From Fibrobacter sp. UWP2 (GTDB taxonomy: Bacteria; Fibrobacterota; Fibrobacteria; Fibrobacterales; Fibrobacteraceae), in assembly GCF_900141705.1 (NCBI RefSeq), contig NZ_FQYM01000006.1, positions 62,001 to 126,000 on the forward strand: a stretch of 64,000 nt of DNA, in the 5' to 3' direction. Below are positions 60,466 to 64,000 of the stretch, in pieces. The notes below the pieces were generated by a model, which had not been told where the DNA came from, searched no databases, and worked only from the letters and a program-made list of their open reading frames with translations. Every line of letters starts with the position of its first letter. Position 1 is the first letter of the stretch. The position numbers and the translations under genes were made by a program.

Positions 60466-61254
60466 TTACAATTTAGACCTAAAGAGGAAGAAGAACGTCG
60501 AGAGCATCAAGACCAGCGACAAAAAGTAGAACACCATCGGGATCTTGGACTTGAGGGACATTTCGTTCAAGGATTCCATTTGAAAGAACTGCGCCAAGTC
60601 CACGCTGATCATGAGGGCGACCTCGTTGTCGAACTTGCTCCACGCAATGGCGAGGTCGTTGTTCTCGGCAAACAGGGCGTCCACCTCGTGCGAGAGTGAA
60701 TCGGGCAAAATCATTTCGGGCTTGCGGAACACGGGGAAGCCCACTCTCGCCGAATCCAAGATGTCTTCTACAAGCAGAGCCTGTTCCACCGGGAGTTCGT
60801 GTACCTTGGACTTCACCAGGTTCCACTTTTCCAGCCACGCCACACGCGAAACGGTATAGCGGCGCATCCCCGACACCTTGCTCAAGACCTCGCGTTCAAA
60901 GTGGGCTGTCATGGAGGAAGGCGGCGTCGCCGTCCCCAAAACGTTCAGTTCGTCCATCTGTCGCGAAAAAGAAACCGTCATCTCGCGGAGCGTCATGGTC
61001 TGCGAATGCATGAGCATGGTGTCTGCGCCATAGCCCGTACGCACGCGATCCATGGTCCGCATCAAGTTCGCCTCCAACAGCTGGTATTCCGAAAGCGACT
61101 TGATGTACTGGGAATACATGACAATCTGCGGTTTTTGCGAAAAATAAAAAAGGATGGTGAGGCCGATGGTCAACACAAGGACCAGCCAGACCCAAGGCGT
61201 TTTGAGTTTGGCGTTAAAGGTATCGGCAATAGATTTATTCTTGGATTCTTCCAC
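60466..61254 (-). CDS. Hypothetical membrane protein (periplasmic helical domain)
   Basis: A 262-residue protein read from GTG 61254 (about 10 nt after AAGG). An upstream ATG would require overlap with the divergent lipoprotein gene. A helix near residues 21-38 (VWLVLVLTIGLTILFYFS) and a C-terminal helix (IPMVFYFLSLVLMLSTFFFLF) flank a long helical periplasmic region (about 45-235). The layout resembles the sensor part of two-helix membrane proteins, but no catalytic, HAMP or signalling domain follows. First gene of the operon with 59948-60463 and 59201-59947. Function unknown. Confidence 0.6.
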   Translation of the reverse strand: MEESKNKSIADTFNAKLKTPWVWLVLVLTIGLTILFYFSQKPQIVMYSQYIKSLSEYQLLEANLMRTMDRVRTGYGADTMLMHSQTMTLREMTVSFSRQMDELNVLGTATPPSSMTAHFEREVLSKVSGMRRYTVSRVAWLEKWNLVKSKVHELPVEQALLVEDILDSARVGFPVFRKPEMILPDSLSHEVDALFAENNDLAIAWSKFDNEVALMISVDLAQFFQMESLNEMSLKSKIPMVFYFLSLVLMLSTFFFLFRSKL

Positions 61255-61288
61255 ACTTTGAAGATACCTTTTTTCTACTTTAAAAGAT

Positions 61289-62503
61289 ATGCGCGTTTTT
61301 ACTTTTGCACCTTTTTTTGCCCTTTGCTCCATTTTTGGAGCTCTCTTGAGCGCTTGCACCATAGAGCACGCCGAAGAGCAAGTGTTGGCCAGGCACGTGA
61401 ACGGCATCAAGAAGACCTCCGTTTGGGTCTACCCTGACGGCGAAATTTTAAAGCGCAACGAGTGGTACAACGACGGCATCAAGGAATTCGAAATCCCGTA
61501 CAAGAACGGGGAACCACACGGCGATTTCAAGCGGTGGACCGGCTTTGGCGACGTGGTGCTCACGGGCACTTACAAAAAAGGGAAGCGCCACGGAAAGTGG
61601 ACCGGGTTCTATAGCGACAAAAAAGTGGAATCGTACCGCTACTACAAGGACGACCACCCCGTGGGCGACTGGGAAGGCTGGCACTACAACCGCAACAAGG
61701 CATTCGAGGAGCATTTCGACGACAATGGCGATACCGTGGGCGTCTGGAAAAAATGGTTCGCGAACGGAAACCTCGCCGAAGAAAAAACGTGCTTTGGCAA
61801 CAACGCCAACGGCTACACCAAAACCTTTTTGGAAAACGGACGCAAAGACGTTTTTACCGACTGCAAGAACGGCAAACGGGACGGAACCGTCACCGTGTTC
61901 ATTGACAACGGCGCCAACACAGTCAAGGAAAAATCTCATTACAAACAAGGTATCTTAGACGGCACGCGCGAAGTGTTCAACGCCGACGGCAAAGTCGTCA
62001 AGCGGGAATTCTGGAGCAACGGCAGCCGAGAAGGCACCTGGGAATGGTTCGACAACGACGGTCAAAAAATCGCCGAAGAAACTTTTGAAAGCGGCAATGG
62101 CAAAGCCCACGGTCTGGACGACTTTGGCAAATTCTGCGCCGAGACGACTTTTGTCGCCGGAGTACCGACCCAGCTATGGTACTACCGGGCAGGGCACTCC
62201 CTCAGGTACGAGGAAACCTGGCGCGACGGCGAGATTGCCGAGAGCAGGAGCTTCTACCCCGACAGCATGGGCGGCAGAATGGCGAGCGAGGGCTTTTGGC
62301 AGAGAAACCTAGACGGTTCTAAACGCCACGGCATATGGCGCAACTGGTACCCAAGCGGAATACTGCGAGACAGCCTCACCTACGTGAATGGCGAACGCGT
62401 GGGCGAACAGTTCAGTTACGACAGCACCGGCAAGCTCACGATACATAAAACCGAAGCCGGGAAGAACAGACCTGTAATCATGCACAAGCTGTGGGAAGAA
62501 TAA
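61289..62503 (+). CDS. YwqK-like MORN-repeat lipoprotein
   Basis: A 404-residue lipoprotein (LLSAC) composed of repeats of the type YKNGEPHGDFKRWTGFGDVV, the MORN-variant repeats of the YwqK (COG2849) family. Each repeat pairs a G-x-x-x-G-x-W turn with an alternating strand. About twelve repeats can be counted between residues 40 and 385. YwqK-family proteins were first described as antitoxins in Bacillus, but exported lipoprotein members are common in FCB bacteria and probably act at the outer membrane. It is divergent from the three-gene operon and overlaps none of its translated part. Confidence 0.8.
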   Translation: MRVFTFAPFFALCSIFGALLSACTIEHAEEQVLARHVNGIKKTSVWVYPDGEILKRNEWYNDGIKEFEIPYKNGEPHGDFKRWTGFGDVVLTGTYKKGKRHGKWTGFYSDKKVESYRYYKDDHPVGDWEGWHYNRNKAFEEHFDDNGDTVGVWKKWFANGNLAEEKTCFGNNANGYTKTFLENGRKDVFTDCKNGKRDGTVTVFIDNGANTVKEKSHYKQGILDGTREVFNADGKVVKREFWSNGSREGTWEWFDNDGQKIAEETFESGNGKAHGLDDFGKFCAETTFVAGVPTQLWYYRAGHSLRYEETWRDGEIAESRSFYPDSMGGRMASEGFWQRNLDGSKRHGIWRNWYPSGILRDSLTYVNGERVGEQFSYDSTGKLTIHKTEAGKNRPVIMHKLWEE

Positions 62504-62505
62504 GT

Positions 62506-63018
62506 ATGCGACGTAAAGACCGTGAAGTGTTGGGCGACGAGAATATCGTAAAAATTATCGAGCAGTGCACGACATGCCACATTGCGATGGTGGACGATGC
62601 GGATGCGGGCATGCCCTACGTGATTCCGATGTCGTTCGGGTATAGTTTGAAGGACGGCGTCCTGGAGCTGTACTTCCACTGCGCGCATGTTGGCAAGAAA
62701 CTCGACTGCATCCTCAAGAATCCGAATATCGCGTTCAGCATGTGCGTCGAGAACCGCATCGAGATTCACGAAGATGTTTATTGCAAGAGCGGTCGCTTTT
62801 ACGCAAGCGTCGTCGGGCAGGGCAAGGCCGAAATCGTCGAAGATGTTGCCGAGAAATGCCGCGGGCTCTCGCTCCTGATGGAACGGCAGGCTGCAGGAGC
62901 CTCGCAGTCTATGCAGGCCGCCCCGCACAAGTTTGAATTCACGCCCGCGCAGGCCGCCGCCGTGACCGTATTGAAGATAACGAGCACGAACTATACCGGG
63001 AAAGCAAAGTCGGAATAA
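62506..63018 (+). CDS. Pyridoxamine-5'-phosphate-oxidase-fold protein (NimA-like)
   Basis: A 170-residue FMN-binding split-barrel protein. MRRKDREVLGDENIVKIIEQCTTCHIAMVDDADAGMPYVIPMSFGY and LYFHCAHVGKKLDCILKNPNIAFSMCVE are the family signature: the GKK-D-L/I-x-x-N motif seen in Nim nitroimidazole-resistance proteins. It may act as a flavin-linked reductase in an anaerobe. I start at ATG 62506, 2 bp after the YwqK stop, preceded by GGGAAG. Confidence 0.82.
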   Translation: MRRKDREVLGDENIVKIIEQCTTCHIAMVDDADAGMPYVIPMSFGYSLKDGVLELYFHCAHVGKKLDCILKNPNIAFSMCVENRIEIHEDVYCKSGRFYASVVGQGKAEIVEDVAEKCRGLSLLMERQAAGASQSMQAAPHKFEFTPAQAAAVTVLKITSTNYTGKAKSE

Positions 63019-63043
63019 TTTTTTTGCTAAATTTGTGGTCACT

Positions 63044-64000
63044 ATGAGTGAAGCTATTAACAATGTGAAGCAGGCGTTTGACGCAGAACTTGCGCAAACC
63101 GACCTTACGAACCAAGAAGCCGTCAACAACCTCCGCGTGAAGTACCTGGGCAAGAAGGGGGCCGTCACCGACCTCATGAAGCAGATGGGGAGCCTCAGCG
63201 CCGAGGAACGTCCGGCTTACGGCAAGCTCGTGAACGAACTTAAGGTCGCCGTCTCCGAGGCCATCGACAAGGCTATCGAAACGGCAAAGGCAGCCGCCCT
63301 CCAAAAGAAACTGGACAGTGGCAGCGTCGACGTTTCGCTCCCGGGTGCCGGAATCGGCGCCGGCAGCACGCACCCGCTTTACGACGTGCGCGAAGAGATT
63401 ATCGACTTCTTCAGCCAGATGGGTTTCGAGGTGGACTTCGGCCGCGACATCGAAACGGACTGGTATAACTTCGAAGCTTTGAATACGCCGCCCGACCACC
63501 CGAGCCGCGACATGCAGGATACGTTCTACGTGGACGACAAGGTGATGCTGCGTACGCACACCTCCGGCACGCAGATCCACTACATGGAAACGCACAAGCC
63601 GCCGTTCCGCATGATTGCTCCGGGCCACGTGTTCCGCGTCGATAACGATGCGACCCACGCCCCCATGTTCCAGCAGTGCGAAGGCCTCGTGGTCGACGAA
63701 AACATCAGCTTTGCAGACCTCAAGGGCGTGCTCCAGGTGTTCATGAACAAGCTGTTCGGCGAAGGCGTCAAGACGCGTTTCCGCCCGAGCTTCTTCCCCT
63801 TCACGGAGCCCAGCGCCGAAATGGACGTGAGCTGCGTGTTCTGCGGTGGCAAGGGCTGCCGTCGCTGCAAGGGAACCGGCTGGATGGAAATCGGCGGTTG
63901 CGGTTCAGTGGACCCGAACGTGTTCAAGAACTGCGGCATTGATTCCGAGAAGTACACGGGCTTTGCGTTTGGCTTCGGTCTCGACCGTATCGCCATGCTC
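63044..64000 (+). CDS. pheS: Phenylalanyl-tRNA synthetase alpha subunit (partial)
   Basis: The first 319 residues of PheS, running off the window. The N-terminal helical region (residues 1-95) gives way to the class II catalytic core from about 105: HPLYDVREEIIDFFSQMGFEV, then TPPDHPSRDMQDTFY, RTHTSGTQIHYME (motif 2 region) and FRPSFFPFTEPSAEMDVSCVFC. A four-Cys CVFCGGKGCRRCKGTGWMEI segment (about 264-283) matches a zinc-ribbon-like insert found in many PheS. The frame is open at the edge near GFGLDRIAML (motif 3). pheT is expected downstream. TAAATTTG 9 nt before the start may be a promoter element. Confidence 0.95.
   Translation, partial: MSEAINNVKQAFDAELAQTDLTNQEAVNNLRVKYLGKKGAVTDLMKQMGSLSAEERPAYGKLVNELKVAVSEAIDKAIETAKAAALQKKLDSGSVDVSLPGAGIGAGSTHPLYDVREEIIDFFSQMGFEVDFGRDIETDWYNFEALNTPPDHPSRDMQDTFYVDDKVMLRTHTSGTQIHYMETHKPPFRMIAPGHVFRVDNDATHAPMFQQCEGLVVDENISFADLKGVLQVFMNKLFGEGVKTRFRPSFFPFTEPSAEMDVSCVFCGGKGCRRCKGTGWMEIGGCGSVDPNVFKNCGIDSEKYTGFAFGFGLDRIAML

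Noticed and set aside
1-64000. CRISPR array, prophage or insertion sequence
   Set aside because: No regularly spaced repeats, Cas, phage structural or transposase genes were seen. The direct repeats found are tandem or coding.

Overview
The window reads as chromosomal DNA of a rumen- or gut-type Fibrobacter (Fibrobacterota). Three things point there. Two proteins carry the Fibrobacter succinogenes major paralogous domain (13909-15873 and 48659-49276). Two belong to the TIGR02147 family, which was first defined as an F. succinogenes paralogous family (15889-16725 and 57491-58339). The rest fits an anaerobic, succinate-forming cellulose degrader: a GH44 glucanase, a Dcu-type C4-dicarboxylate carrier, NfnAB, the futalosine menaquinone gene mqnC, and a SprA-like type IX secretion translocon. 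No CRISPR array, rRNA, replication origin, insertion sequence or prophage is visible. One tRNA (Leu, CAG) is present.

Layout. 1-4.7 kb: the N-terminus of a secreted protein, mqnC, a 21-codon gene with its own ribosome-binding site and terminator, and a batD/batE-like pair. 4.8-11.6 kb: a giant sprA. 11.7-16.7 kb: an AIPR-family putative phage-defence gene behind a 9-bp inverted repeat, nested palindromes, then a TIGR02147 gene with a lipoprotein gene downstream. 17-23 kb: an LRR protein, two tandem S41 protease lipoproteins, an M23 peptidase and an FKBP prolyl isomerase. 23.3-27.4 kb: housekeeping (glmS, scpA) plus a zinc-ribbon protein and a YugP-type metalloprotease. 27.5-38.6 kb: two adjacent minus-strand envelope cassettes. 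The first is tolC-hlyD-ABC2-ABC2 with no ATPase gene. The second is DUF4956-hlyD-tolC-VTC-lamin-tail lipoprotein. 38.9-46.3 kb: nfnAB, three DNA-repair genes (alkD, vsr, a uracil-DNA-glycosylase-like gene), dcu, a metallo-beta-lactamase-fold lipoprotein and an alpha/beta hydrolase. 46.6-48.4 kb: GH44 endoglucanase with a sorting-like tail, then a scrap of a second metallo-beta-lactamase gene. 48.5-51.2 kb: an AT-rich accessory island with a UPF0175/DUF3368 toxin-antitoxin pair. 51.3-64 kb: ileS, a sugar porter, a second TIGR02147-lipoprotein pair, a GNAT enzyme, tRNA-Leu, an unassigned three-gene membrane operon, a YwqK-like MORN lipoprotein, a flavin-reductase-like protein and the start of pheS.

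How the parts connect. Much of the window serves the cell envelope: secretion (SprA), trans-envelope conduits (two TolC/HlyD sets), lipoprotein proteases, a peptidoglycan hydrolase and a periplasmic foldase. The strongest candidate for an undescribed system is the five-gene DUF4956-HlyD-TolC-VTC-lamin-tail cassette (32844-38553). It joins a polyphosphate-polymerase-like enzyme to a complete periplasm-spanning path and a surface lipoprotein. The repeated TIGR02147-lipoprotein pairing, the 21-codon gene and the metallo-beta-lactamase remnant also merit attention.

All calls come from reading the sequence and from knowledge of the families. No database search was run.
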